The notes: a model not told the origin generated them from the sequence alone. A stretch of DNA of 16,093 bases from JBBTQX01 sp964366055 (GCA_964366055.1 CAYISE010000015.1:1-16093), one strand, 5' to 3'. Numbered from the stretch's first letter, positions 5,415-13,472 are shown. A program made the numbers and translations.

Positions 5415-6296
5415 TTAAAAGGCATCTATTTCAAAAGCCGCTTCAGTATTTTCCAAAATCTGTTTTTGCATATCCTCAAGGGACAAATTTTTCAGTTCCG
5501 CCAGTTTTTTTACCACCTCAATCACATACGCCGGTTCGTTGCGCTTGCCGCGATAGAGCGCGGGTGCGACATAAGGCGCGTCGGTTTCGCTCAAAATCCT
5601 ATCCATTGGGATAAGTTTTACGATCTCATCATAATCCGAACGCCTGCCCGCCTTTGGCGGGAAAGTGACGACACCGCCGAAAGTAAAGTAAAATTCCAAA
5701 TCCAGAAGTTTTTCCACGTCATCTTTCGTGCCGGTAAAAAAGTGGATGACACCGGGCGGTTCAGTGAGTAGTGGGTAGTTTGTAGTTAGTAGATTTATCA
5801 AATCGGGAAAAGCGTTGCGGCAATGGATCATGAGTGGTTTCTTAACTTCATGAGCAAGCTTGATTTGCTCCACAAACGCCGCTTTTTGTTTATTTTTTAT
5901 ATCATCTATATCCGTCCTATTTATTTCTATCCGGAAGTAGTCCAAGCCGCACTCGCCGATCGCGACCACCTTCGAATCAACCGCCAGTTTCTTGTAATAT
6001 TCATAATCAAAGACTTCGCCCCGGCTCGTAAATGATTTCGCGGCTTCACCTCCGCCCAATTCATCGGCGTCATAAAAGGACTTGCCGGTATGGACCGGAT
6101 GCAAGCCCACCGCGGCATAAACGCCGCTCGGAAACTCACGGGCGATCTCCACCGCCCGCGAGGAAGTGTCTTTTTGCGTTCCAATATTTATCATCCCCAC
6201 TCCGGCATCAAGGGCGCGATTTGTTACATCTTTGTAATCGTTTTTGAACGCCGCAAGATTCACGTGCGTGTGGGCGTCAAAAAATCTTAATCGCAT
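5415..6296 (-). CDS. TatD-family metal-dependent hydrolase (DNase)
   Basis: The 293-residue TIM-barrel amidohydrolase-superfamily protein of the TatD type has metal-dependent DNase/3'-5' exonuclease activity in characterised members. Ligand residues visible: H9 and H11 (DAHTH), E115 (AIGECGLDY), H158 (MIHCR), H185 (VIHFFTG) and D239 (SETDAPY). The usual length is about 255-270; the excess comes from internal stretches, including SFYDADELGGGEAAKSFTSRGE after the HPVHTGK turn, LLTTNYPLLTE (169-179) and PPKAGRRSD (213-221). The last two are encoded by repeat-like DNA. It lies four bases downstream of metG, an adjacency also known from Bacillus subtilis (metS-yabD). No Shine-Dalgarno. The family is certain; substrate is not. 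Confidence 0.95.
   Translation of the reverse strand: MRLRFFDAHTHVNLAAFKNDYKDVTNRALDAGVGMINIGTQKDTSSRAVEIAREFPSGVYAAVGLHPVHTGKSFYDADELGGGEAAKSFTSRGEVFDYEYYKKLAVDSKVVAIGECGLDYFRIEINRTDIDDIKNKQKAAFVEQIKLAHEVKKPLMIHCRNAFPDLINLLTTNYPLLTEPPGVIHFFTGTKDDVEKLLDLEFYFTFGGVVTFPPKAGRRSDYDEIVKLIPMDRILSETDAPYVAPALYRGKRNEPAYVIEVVKKLAELKNLSLEDMQKQILENTEAAFEIDAF
5642..5661. repeat. GC-rich repeat-like hairpin inside tatD
   Basis: CCCGCC (5647-5652), TTT and GGCGGG (5656-5661) form a perfect inverted repeat within tatD, translated as part of PPKAGRR. The 11-mer GCCTGCCCGCC (5642-5652) recurs exactly at 11554-11564, in the intergenic hairpin upstream of glyQS. Confidence 0.6.
5763..5792. repeat. Repeat-like TAGT/TAGTT stretch inside tatD
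   Basis: A run of near-repeats of GTAGT/TAGTT on the plus strand encodes LLTTNYPLLTE on the tatD strand. It sits in a variable loop before the VIHFFTG metal-ligand strand. The repeat is degenerate. Confidence 0.4.
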
Positions 6297-6300
6297 AAAA

Positions 6301-7773
6301 CTAGGAAATCCGCGGAAACAATATCTCGCCTTTTTTTATTTCCAATTTTGAGCCGGACCAGATGATACTTCCGGTGATTTTTGAGGCCGTAGCCGGAATA
6401 AAAGGCATCAAAAGAGCCGCGACGTTATCCAGAATCGCAATCAAATCAAAAACGGTACCTTTTTTATCTTCGCCGGTGAGCTTCCACGGCTCGGTTCTAT
6501 TAATAGAACCATCGCCAAATGCCATCAGATTCCAGATTGCCGCAAGCGCTTCGTGAAACTTGAATTCGTTTAATTTCTCTCTCACGATTTCTTTCACGGC
6601 GTCAATTTTTTGAGCCGTTTCGCTTGAAACCGGCGGTGCCTCAAATTGCCCCAGAGAACTTCCCAGAGCGAGCACCCGCGCCGCGAAATTCCCCAAACCG
6701 TTCGCCAAATTCGCGTTATAGCTTTCCCTGAACTTTTCCCGAGTAAAATCGCCGTCCTCAAAAGGATTTACATCGTGAGCCAGCCAGAACCGGAGCGCGT
6801 CCGTCCCATACTTTTCTACAATTTCAAAAGGGCTCTCCACATTCCCTAAACTTTTGGACATTTTCTGGCCGTTGCCGCCCGTAATAAAACCGTGGATAAT
6901 AATCTGCCGCGAGGTCGGGAGACCGGCCGAAAGGAGCATCGCTTGCCACATCGCCGATTGTTGGCGCAGATTATCCTTCCCCGCAACTTGCAAGGCGAGA
7001 GGATTTTCTTTTGTGCCCCAGAATTCTTCAAAATTTTTCTCATTTTCCGGCCATCCCAACGTGGAAACGTAATTCACCAGCGCGTCAAACCACACGTACA
7101 TCACTTGGGTTTCATCATCCGGCACCGACACGCCCCAGGGCATCTTGCTTTTGAGCCGCGAGACGCTGAAATCCTGAAGACCATTCGCCACGAAATTTTT
7201 TATCTCCGTGAGCCGATGAGCCGGTACCACGAAATCCGGATATTTTTCGTATAAATCCAAAAGGGGTTTCTGATATTTTGAGAAACGGAAAAAATAATTT
7301 TCCTCGCTGATAAACTCCAATTTTAGATTGGGGTGAATCAGACAAACGCCATCCGCCAGCTCCGAATCGGTTTTTTCCAATTCGCACCCGACGCAATACT
7401 TAACCTGATAATTTTTCTTATAAACGTCCCCGTTCTTTTCGCATCGCCGCCAGAACTCCCGCGCCGCCGCGATGTGGTGCGGGTCGGTCGTCCGAATGAA
7501 ATTCGTAAAATCTATGTTCAGGACTTCCTTTAATTTGCTGAACTTGGCGGCATTTTCATCCACATATTTTTGGATGTCTTTTCCTTCTTCTCGCGCGCTC
7601 CGATAAATTTTCAAGCCGTGCTCATCCGTGCCGGTGTTGAAAATAACCTCTTCTCCCAGAATCCTATGATAACGGGCGATGATGTCCGCCTGCACGATTT
7701 CCAGAGCAAAACCGATATGCGGCGCCGCGTTCACGTACGGAAGAGTGGTGGTAATATAAAAATTCTCCTTCAT
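6301..7773 (-). CDS. metG: Methionyl-tRNA synthetase
   Basis: Class I MetRS, 490 residues, charging initiator and elongator tRNA-Met. It has the HIGH motif as HIGF (19-22), NTGTDEHG (46-53), a single Cys knuckle region (C127, C130, C144), the methionine-pocket strand MYVWFDALVNYVS (225-237), GKDNLR (265-270) and KMSKS (304-308). A helical anticodon-binding domain ends near 490. There is no C-terminal tRNA-binding (Trbp111-like) domain, which many bacterial MetRS carry, so this is the short form. The ATG overlaps the TAA of the preceding permease gene (TAATG), suggesting translational coupling. In the anticodon domain the stretch aligned with the usual N-K-Y-I region is replaced by GDGSINRTE, encoded by an 18-bp palindrome. 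Confidence 0.97.
   Translation of the reverse strand: MKENFYITTTLPYVNAAPHIGFALEIVQADIIARYHRILGEEVIFNTGTDEHGLKIYRSAREEGKDIQKYVDENAAKFSKLKEVLNIDFTNFIRTTDPHHIAAAREFWRRCEKNGDVYKKNYQVKYCVGCELEKTDSELADGVCLIHPNLKLEFISEENYFFRFSKYQKPLLDLYEKYPDFVVPAHRLTEIKNFVANGLQDFSVSRLKSKMPWGVSVPDDETQVMYVWFDALVNYVSTLGWPENEKNFEEFWGTKENPLALQVAGKDNLRQQSAMWQAMLLSAGLPTSRQIIIHGFITGGNGQKMSKSLGNVESPFEIVEKYGTDALRFWLAHDVNPFEDGDFTREKFRESYNANLANGLGNFAARVLALGSSLGQFEAPPVSSETAQKIDAVKEIVREKLNEFKFHEALAAIWNLMAFGDGSINRTEPWKLTGEDKKGTVFDLIAILDNVAALLMPFIPATASKITGSIIWSGSKLEIKKGEILFPRIS
6493..6510. repeat. 18-bp perfect palindrome inside metG
   Basis: GGTTCTATTAATAGAACC is its own reverse complement. It is translated in frame as GSINRT in the anticodon-binding domain of MetRS, before EPWKL. 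With even base use, a perfect 18-mer palindrome is expected about 0.06 times in a window of this size. Confidence 0.7.
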
Positions 7774-8795
7774 TAAAAATCAAGGGCCGGCCTTTTTTCT
7801 TTCCTGGCCGCCAGATAATTGAAGGTCTCTTGAACCAAAACCGCGATCGGCACGCCCAGAAGAATTCCCACGAAACCCGCCAGCTGTCCGCCGACCAAAA
7901 GCGATACCAAGGCCACGACCGGATGAATTCTCATGCTCTTTCCCATCACAACCGGAATCAGAACGTAGTTCTCAAATTGCTGAACCACGAAAAAGAACAA
8001 CACCGCGTAAATCCCAAGAACGGTGGAATCGGCCATCGCGATTAAAAATGCCACCAATCCGGTCATCACCGGTCCGATAATCGGAACGACTTCAAAAACC
8101 CCGGCCATGATTCCCAAAATCAAGGGATAACGCACGCCGATGAGCCACATTCCGATGCCCACCGTCAAACCGATGAACAAACTGAGAACCAGCTGGGTAC
8201 CCAGCCAGCGCCGCATCTTAATTTCAAAAGCGGAAAAGATCGCCAAAACCGGACGCTCATAGGAGTCCGGCAAAATAATGCGAAGCATCTTCTCCGCTCC
8301 CTCTTTTTCAATGCTTAAATAAAGCGTGATGATGACCGCCGAGAAAATTAGAATGATGTTCCCAAAAATCCGGGTGATGGCGACCGGCACCGAGGCGCCC
8401 GCGGCGGCGACAAAATTCAAGAACTGACCCAAACCGAGATCTTTTAAATTCACCTCCGGAAAACCGACTCCAAAAATGGCGGAGACGGATTGGGTAAAAT
8501 GAGTTAAGAATCCGGCCAGTTCTCCAAAAATTACCGGCATCACCAAATAAATCGCGCCGGCGAAAACAAGAATCAGAATCAGCACCACGAGAATCGCGGC
8601 AAAAACCCGGCCTAATTTTAATCTTTCCGCCAAAAAACTTACGAGCGGTTCAATCCCCAAGGAGACCACCACGCCCACCAGCAGCACGGAAAAAGAATTC
8701 CAAGCGAAATAAACCGCGCCGGCGGCCGCGCCAAAAATAAAAATTCTCCAGAGGGTCACCCAGCTTATTTCTATTTTTTGAACCGAAGGATTCAT
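7773..8795 (-). CDS. AI-2E-family (PerM/UPF0118) transporter
   Basis: The 340-residue integral membrane protein has the layout of the AI-2E exporter family: two N-terminal helices (about 14-50), a long hydrophobic segment (65-92), a soluble stretch (about 95-138), a helix with LYLSIEKEG at its end (142-163), and C-terminal hydrophobic segments (198-325). Family signatures include VFEVVPIIGPV (233-243), FENYVLIPVVMGKSMRIHPVVAL (274-296) and a final GVPIAVL region. Members export small molecules or ions (TqsA for AI-2; others act as Na+/H+ antiporters), so the substrate cannot be inferred. It lies 14 bases after the M16 gene, and its stop overlaps the metG start. AAGGG 10-14 bases ahead of the ATG is one of the few weak Shine-Dalgarno-like strings here. 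Confidence 0.92.
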   Translation of the reverse strand: MNPSVQKIEISWVTLWRIFIFGAAAGAVYFAWNSFSVLLVGVVVSLGIEPLVSFLAERLKLGRVFAAILVVLILILVFAGAIYLVMPVIFGELAGFLTHFTQSVSAIFGVGFPEVNLKDLGLGQFLNFVAAAGASVPVAITRIFGNIILIFSAVIITLYLSIEKEGAEKMLRIILPDSYERPVLAIFSAFEIKMRRWLGTQLVLSLFIGLTVGIGMWLIGVRYPLILGIMAGVFEVVPIIGPVMTGLVAFLIAMADSTVLGIYAVLFFFVVQQFENYVLIPVVMGKSMRIHPVVALVSLLVGGQLAGFVGILLGVPIAVLVQETFNYLAARKEKRPALDF

Positions 8796-8809
8796 TTTGA
8801 ATCAAACCC

Positions 8810-10078
8810 TTACACCTTCACTATATCAAGGAAACTTTTCTTCTTAAAGGGGCCGATGAGAGCCATACTCAAACGGTTATTTTTAACTATCGCCCGCATC
8901 ACATTTCTCACATCGGATGCCGTGATTTTACTCACCTTCCTCGCTATCTCCTGCGGCGAGGCGAGCTTCAGCCCCATTACCTCCTGGCCGCCGTAGAAAT
9001 AAGCCAACTCATCGGAGGTCTCCAAAGAAAGATATAAATTGCCGATGAAATGTTCTTTGGCTTTTTTTAAATCCTCCTCGCTCACGAGTTCTTCGCGCAA
9101 ACGCCCGAATTCTTTGAGGCCGGCTTTAATCACCGCCTCAATTTTCGCGTGGTCCACGCCCGCCGCCATCGTGAATAGGCCGTGGTCGGAATACAAATCG
9201 GCCTCGGCTCGGACATAGTAGGCCGCACCCAGTTCATCCCGGATTTTCTGGAATAAGCGCGAGCTCATCCCGCCGCCCAAAATCTCGGCCGCCACCTGAA
9301 GCGCGAGCCGCCGCTCGTCGTGAATACCGAAAGCGCGGAAGCCCAAGACCAAATGGGTCTGGTCGGATTCTTTGAAATGGACCCTCTCCCGCGGTTTTAA
9401 CTGGATTTCTTTCACCTTCAACTTTTTGCTTTTGGAGCCGGGCTTCAGAACCGAAAAATACTTTCCTATCTTTTTCACCAGATTTTTTTCCTTGAATCCG
9501 CCCGAAATCGTCACAATCGTCGCCTGCGGCACGTAATGCCGGCTTCGGTATTTCACGAAATCGCTCCGGGTGATTTTCCGGATAACTTCTTTCCGCCCGC
9601 CGATATCCCACCCCGCCGGCTGGTCGCCGTAAACGAGCCGCATAAAAAATTCGCCCACCCGCCGGGCCGGCGTATCCTCGTACATATTGAGTTCCTGGAC
9701 AATTACGCCTTTTTCTTTTTCAATTTCACGCGAATCAAAAGTCGGATTTAGATACATATCGGCGACTATGTCCAGAATCTGGTCAAAATTTTCATTCTTG
9801 ACCTTGGCATAGTAACTCGTGGCTTCCTGCGCGGTGAAGGCGTTATACTGCGCGCCCAGTCCGTCCAGCTCCGCGCTGATGTCTATCGGGCGCGGGCGCT
9901 TGGTCGTTCCTTTGAAGCACATATGCTCCAAGAAATGGGAGATACCGTTGATATTTTTCGTTTCGTATTTGGAACCGACTTGCACCGAAACCATCGCGGT
10001 CGTCGCGAGACCCCCCGGCTGGGGCACCAGGATAATTCGCAGGCCGTTTTTCAACTTCAATCGTTTGAGAGTTTGCAT
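8810..10078 (-). CDS. M16-family zinc metallopeptidase
   Basis: The 422-residue protein is a pitrilysin/processing-peptidase type protease. The inverted zinc motif HFLEH is at 48-52 (ligands H48 and H52, catalytic E51), and the third ligand fits E129 (VIVQEL), 77 residues after H52 as in pitrilysin. GLGAQYNAFTAQEATSYY (74-91) and the second-half segment with GAAYYVRAEADLYSDHG are typical; the C-terminal half is the non-catalytic M16 repeat. Length fits single-chain bacterial members that act as dimers. No signal peptide is seen, so action is likely cytoplasmic. A clear promoter ends six bases before its ATG. In Bacillus subtilis an M16 gene (mlpA/ymxG) lies just downstream of pnpA; here pnp is also upstream, with two genes between. 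Confidence 0.95.
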   Translation of the reverse strand: MQTLKRLKLKNGLRIILVPQPGGLATTAMVSVQVGSKYETKNINGISHFLEHMCFKGTTKRPRPIDISAELDGLGAQYNAFTAQEATSYYAKVKNENFDQILDIVADMYLNPTFDSREIEKEKGVIVQELNMYEDTPARRVGEFFMRLVYGDQPAGWDIGGRKEVIRKITRSDFVKYRSRHYVPQATIVTISGGFKEKNLVKKIGKYFSVLKPGSKSKKLKVKEIQLKPRERVHFKESDQTHLVLGFRAFGIHDERRLALQVAAEILGGGMSSRLFQKIRDELGAAYYVRAEADLYSDHGLFTMAAGVDHAKIEAVIKAGLKEFGRLREELVSEEDLKKAKEHFIGNLYLSLETSDELAYFYGGQEVMGLKLASPQEIARKVSKITASDVRNVMRAIVKNNRLSMALIGPFKKKSFLDIVKV

Positions 10079-10084
10079 AAAGCA

Positions 10085-10113
10085 ATGATACCCAGTTCTC
10101 TGCTGAATTTCAA
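10085..10113 (-). promoter_or_regulatory. Promoter of the M16-permease-metG-tatD unit, leaderless geometry
   Basis: On the minus strand TTGAAA (10113-10108; 5 of 6) is followed by a 17-base spacer and TATCAT (10090-10085; 5 of 6). Only TGCTTT (6 bases) separates the -10 from the ATG at 10078, so the A of the ATG falls at the usual transcription start. It fills the 64-base gap between glyQS and the M16 gene. Confidence 0.75.
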
Positions 10114-10142
10114 CTTCCTTATGAAGACCCTGAATTTTTCCC

Positions 10143-11465
10143 CTACTGGAGTTTATTTTTTAAGTAATCGCCGAGGTTATTTATTTTCACCCGTTCCTGT
10201 TCCATCGTATCCCTGTCCCGCACGGTCACATCGTCCTTCTCCAAACTTTCAAAATCCACCGTAATACAAAAGGGCGTCCCAATCTCATCCTGCGAATAGT
10301 AGCGTTTGCCGATATTTCCCCGAGCATCCCACGCGACGAACCACTCTTTTTTCAAATCCTTATAAATCTTCTCCGCGACTTCCGCCAACCGGGGCTTGTT
10401 CGCCAAAAGCGGAAAGACCGCCGCCTTGTAGGGAGCGATTCTCGGATGAAGTTTCAATACGATTCGCGTTTCGCCTTCTTTTACTTCTTCCTCCCGATAG
10501 GCGTCCATCAGGAAAAACAACGCCGCCCGGTCCACGCCGCCCGAGGTCTCAATAATGAACGGCAGGAATCGCTCTTTGGTTTCTTCGTCAAAGTAAGTCA
10601 AATCCTGTTTGGAGAACTCCTGGTGCCGGCGTAAATCCCAGTCGCCGCGATGGTGAATGCCCTCCATTTCTTTCCACTCATCGCCAATGTGATACTCAAT
10701 ATCAAAGGCCGCCCGCGCGTAATGAGCCAGTTCATCCTTGCCGTGCTCCTTAAAGCGAAACTTCTTTTTGTCCATTCCCAAATCCTCATACCATTTCAAC
10801 CGCTCCTCTTTCCAATACTCCAGCCACTTCATTGATTCTTTCTTGTCGGGCTTCACATAATATTGGAGTTCCATCTGCTCAAACTCGCGGGAGCGGAAGG
10901 TGAAGCCGCCGGGCGTAATCTCGTTCCGGAAGGCCTTGCCGATTTGGGCGATGCCGAAGGGCAGCCGCACGCGGGCGGAGTCCAAGACATTTTTGAAATT
11001 CACGTGCACGCCCTGGGTAATTTCACCGCGGAGATATGTCTTCAGTTTTTCTCCCTCAATCACGCCGAGATATGTCTCCATCATCAGATTAAATTGCTTG
11101 GGTTCCGTCAGACCCCCTCCGCAGTCCGGACATTGGGAATTTTGGATTTCATCCGGACGAAATCGTTTGTGGCATTTTTTGCACTCCACCAAGGGGTCAG
11201 AGAATGATTCCAAATGCCCCGAGGCCGCCCACACCTTTGGATTCATAATTATCGCCGCGTCCAGACCCACGATATGCTCGCGTTCCCGGACCATATTTTT
11301 CCAGAATTCGTTTTTAATATTGCGCTTCAGTTCTACGCCCAAGGGGCCGTAGTCCCACGTGCCGGCGAGGCCGCCGTAAATCTCCGAGCCCGGATAAATA
11401 AAGCCGCGCCTTTTTGCGAGAGACGCTATTTTCTCAAACAAATTCTCTTCCCTCTTCTCCTTCAT
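10143..11465 (-). CDS. glyQS: Glycyl-tRNA synthetase (single-chain, dimeric type)
   Basis: Class II GlyRS of the alpha2 type, charging tRNA-Gly. From the chosen ATG at 11465 (440 residues): RRGFIYPGSEIYGGLAGTWD (19-38), typical of this type; a zinc finger C95-x2-C98 ... C112-x2-C115; the motif 2 region FRNEITPGGFTFRSREFEQME (179-199); motif 3 as ETSGGVDRA (306-314); and a C-terminal anticodon domain (about 335-440) with LHPRIAPYKAAVFPL. An upstream TTG could add 13 residues but is the -35 hexamer of the promoter, so the ATG is right. A Lys/Glu-rich start follows (MKEKREENLF). The gene is probably monocistronic, as its successor has its own promoter. Confidence 0.97.
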   Translation of the reverse strand: MKEKREENLFEKIASLAKRRGFIYPGSEIYGGLAGTWDYGPLGVELKRNIKNEFWKNMVREREHIVGLDAAIIMNPKVWAASGHLESFSDPLVECKKCHKRFRPDEIQNSQCPDCGGGLTEPKQFNLMMETYLGVIEGEKLKTYLRGEITQGVHVNFKNVLDSARVRLPFGIAQIGKAFRNEITPGGFTFRSREFEQMELQYYVKPDKKESMKWLEYWKEERLKWYEDLGMDKKKFRFKEHGKDELAHYARAAFDIEYHIGDEWKEMEGIHHRGDWDLRRHQEFSKQDLTYFDEETKERFLPFIIETSGGVDRAALFFLMDAYREEEVKEGETRIVLKLHPRIAPYKAAVFPLLANKPRLAEVAEKIYKDLKKEWFVAWDARGNIGKRYYSQDEIGTPFCITVDFESLEKDDVTVRDRDTMEQERVKINNLGDYLKNKLQ

Positions 11466-11475
11466 ATATGAATTA

Positions 11476-11504
11476 ATTGTAAATGCGTTCCCCTTTTCCC
11501 TCAA
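11476..11504 (-). promoter_or_regulatory. Promoter of glyQS, nearly leaderless
   Basis: On the minus strand TTGAGG (11504-11499; first four bases match consensus), a 17-base spacer and TACAAT (11481-11476; 5 of 6) precede the ATG at 11465 by ten bases. A start 7 bases after the -10 falls on an A and leaves about 4 nt of leader. There is no room for a Shine-Dalgarno or a T-box. Confidence 0.72.
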
Positions 11505-11553
11505 GAGTGATTTATCGCCATTGGCCGGCCAGGGCGAGGAATATCATCGCTCG

Positions 11554-11593
11554 GCCTGCCCGCCCATACCAAACGGGTACGTTCGGGCGGGCG
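11554..11593. repeat. Intergenic GC-rich stem-loop, repeat-like
   Basis: GCCCGCCC (11558-11565) pairs with GGGCGGGC (11585-11592), and inside it TACC (11567-11570) pairs with GGTA (11576-11579) around AAACG. No T-tract follows on either strand, so it is not a normal terminator. It shares GCCTGCCCGCC with the hairpin inside tatD, suggesting a dispersed REP-like family. It lies between the DUF11-like gene and the glyQS promoter. Confidence 0.65.
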
Positions 11594-11623
11594 AGACGGT
11601 TTCATCGGAGAGATTTTTTGTCA

Positions 11624-13471
11624 TCACTTAATAACTATTGATTCCGCCGGACTCACCGCGTCGTCCAGCATCGCGGTCGTGACGGGACCGACCAAGCTTT
11701 CCAAAATGAGCCCGGTGAAATTATCCGTCGCCTTAAGATGCGTAGCCCCGATGAGCGGCTCGGGTGCGCCGACCATCGTCTCATCCGGCGTCGCTTCTAT
11801 CTGGAAAATCGCCTCGGCCGGAGGGCTTAAAATCCCCTTCGTCGCCGCCACCCGGTCAATATTCCAAATCACTTGATTGTCGCCGGGATTATAAATTGGA
11901 ACGTTACCGACGCTCGCGTTCACTCCGCCTATCCATTTCACGCCCGGCGCGAGGTTCGCTTTAATCTCCGCATTATTCAAGTCGGTCGCGAAATTTTTAA
12001 CGAGCCAATGAATTGTGTATTGAGTCGCCTGACCGACTCTGGGCGGCAGAACGCCTTGATTGGCGACACCGCTCTCGCCGTCATTATAAGCGCCCTGGGC
12101 GTTCACCAAAACCAATCCGGAAATTTTCGTGTCCGAAACGTTTCGGACCGAGGTGCGGCTGGCCGAAAGATAAAAGGGCACCGAGGGCGAATCCATCGTC
12201 ACGCTCAAACGAATGGAAAAGTTCCGGTCGTTCAATCGTTCCAGATTAAAAACATTTTTAACGCTCACTTTGAAATCAACCTGGCCGCTCGCGCCGGGGT
12301 CAAGTATTTTCAAAGCCGGTAAGTTCCCCGAATCCCAACTCAAGGTCTGGGTGTTGGAATCAAAAGCGCCGCTTGTTTTCAGAGCAGTCAGATTCAGCAT
12401 TCCGCCGACCAAAGTTGCTTTGATTTTCGCGTCGGCCAAGGCGATACCGCTGTTATTTTGATACCGGATGGAATAATTCAGAACGTCTCCGATTTTGGCC
12501 ACGTAATCGCTCTGATTGTTCACCAATATCTGAAGCGAAAGGGGCGAGGCGGAGGGCGAAAGAGCGACCGATTCTTCCGCAATCGGATAATCCTGCCCGC
12601 CGAAGTTCGCCGAAATTTTAATCGGCATCACCGCATTCGCGCCGGCGCCCAAATCCAGATGGCCGAGTATGGAAACCGTGCCGCTGGCATTCGCCCTCAA
12701 ACCGCCTAATTGCCAATAATTATTCAAGGAAACCGGCGGGATGCTGGCCGAATCAAACCGGAAAGAGTTCGGGTAGTCCGCCTCTAAAGTCAAGTCGGGA
12801 AAATTAAAATCGCTTTTGTTTTTATAATTAATGTCTATGGAAAAATTGGAACCGCTTAAAATCTGTTCGGGTTTTTTAACTCGCACTTCAATCGCCGAAT
12901 TTTTTATCTCCACCTCCCGCGTTCCGCGGACCTCAAACCGGGCGCCCGTGTTAATGGCGTAGGATAAAACCGCCGTCACGGTTTTCTTCGCGCCAACGCC
13001 AGCCACCGGAAAAAGAGAGTAACTTTTTTTTATGAGATTCCCCGAGGCGATATTCCCGACATTCTCCGTTATCAAATTGCGGCCGCGGGAAGAATCGGGC
13101 GCGATTATGCCCGAGGGCAAATTCAGGGTAAGCACGGCGTTTTTTATCAGCGCGCCGGAATTGTTCGTCACGTTCACGTCAATGCTAAACGGCGCGCCCC
13201 GCGAAACGCCGCCGGCCGAGTAAACCCCCGCACCAAAATCTTTGGTGTGGGGGTAAATTTCCAAGACGACGTCCCGGGAACTTGAAGTGTAGGAAAAAAT
13301 AAAAAACAAACCGAGACCGACGATGAAAAAAGAAACGCCGCTCCCGATTAAAAGCGCTTTCTTGAGCCAGCGGTGGTCGTCTTCAATCTCGTCCTCAATT
13401 TTTTTCCCTTCCTTTTTAGGAGATTTCGTTTTGAAATCCGCCAACCTTTTTTCTAAATTTTCCAGAGACAT
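11624..13471 (-). CDS. Large membrane-anchored surface protein with DUF11-like repeats
   Basis: The 615-residue protein has a charged cytoplasmic N-terminus (1-36, Lys/Glu/Asp-rich), one transmembrane helix (about 38-60), and an outer part of successive beta-sandwich modules to the C-terminus. Repeated patterns such as PFSIDVNVTNNSGALIKNAV, FSIDINYKNKSDFNFPD, LNYSIRYQNNSGIALADAKI and YTIHWLVKNFATDLNNAEI are typical of DUF11/CARDB-like modules in cell-surface proteins. I count about four. No Cys is present and no sortase motif is seen. It follows the pnp stop after one base, so it is translated from the same mRNA. Likely a cell-envelope structural or adhesion protein; no enzymatic motif is visible. 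Tandem TGA stops end it. Function is inferred only from architecture. Confidence 0.75.
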   Translation of the reverse strand: MSLENLEKRLADFKTKSPKKEGKKIEDEIEDDHRWLKKALLIGSGVSFFIVGLGLFFIFSYTSSSRDVVLEIYPHTKDFGAGVYSAGGVSRGAPFSIDVNVTNNSGALIKNAVLTLNLPSGIIAPDSSRGRNLITENVGNIASGNLIKKSYSLFPVAGVGAKKTVTAVLSYAINTGARFEVRGTREVEIKNSAIEVRVKKPEQILSGSNFSIDINYKNKSDFNFPDLTLEADYPNSFRFDSASIPPVSLNNYWQLGGLRANASGTVSILGHLDLGAGANAVMPIKISANFGGQDYPIAEESVALSPSASPLSLQILVNNQSDYVAKIGDVLNYSIRYQNNSGIALADAKIKATLVGGMLNLTALKTSGAFDSNTQTLSWDSGNLPALKILDPGASGQVDFKVSVKNVFNLERLNDRNFSIRLSVTMDSPSVPFYLSASRTSVRNVSDTKISGLVLVNAQGAYNDGESGVANQGVLPPRVGQATQYTIHWLVKNFATDLNNAEIKANLAPGVKWIGGVNASVGNVPIYNPGDNQVIWNIDRVAATKGILSPPAEAIFQIEATPDETMVGAPEPLIGATHLKATDNFTGLILESLVGPVTTAMLDDAVSPAESIVIK

Positions 13472-13472
13472 A

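Noticed and set aside
11466..11504. Thirteen extra residues of GlyRS from a TTG
   Set aside because: The TTG is part of the -35 hexamer of a good promoter. The ATG at 11465 fits the family better.
11554..11593. Rho-independent terminator of the pnp operon
   Set aside because: The stem is strong but no T-tract follows on either strand.
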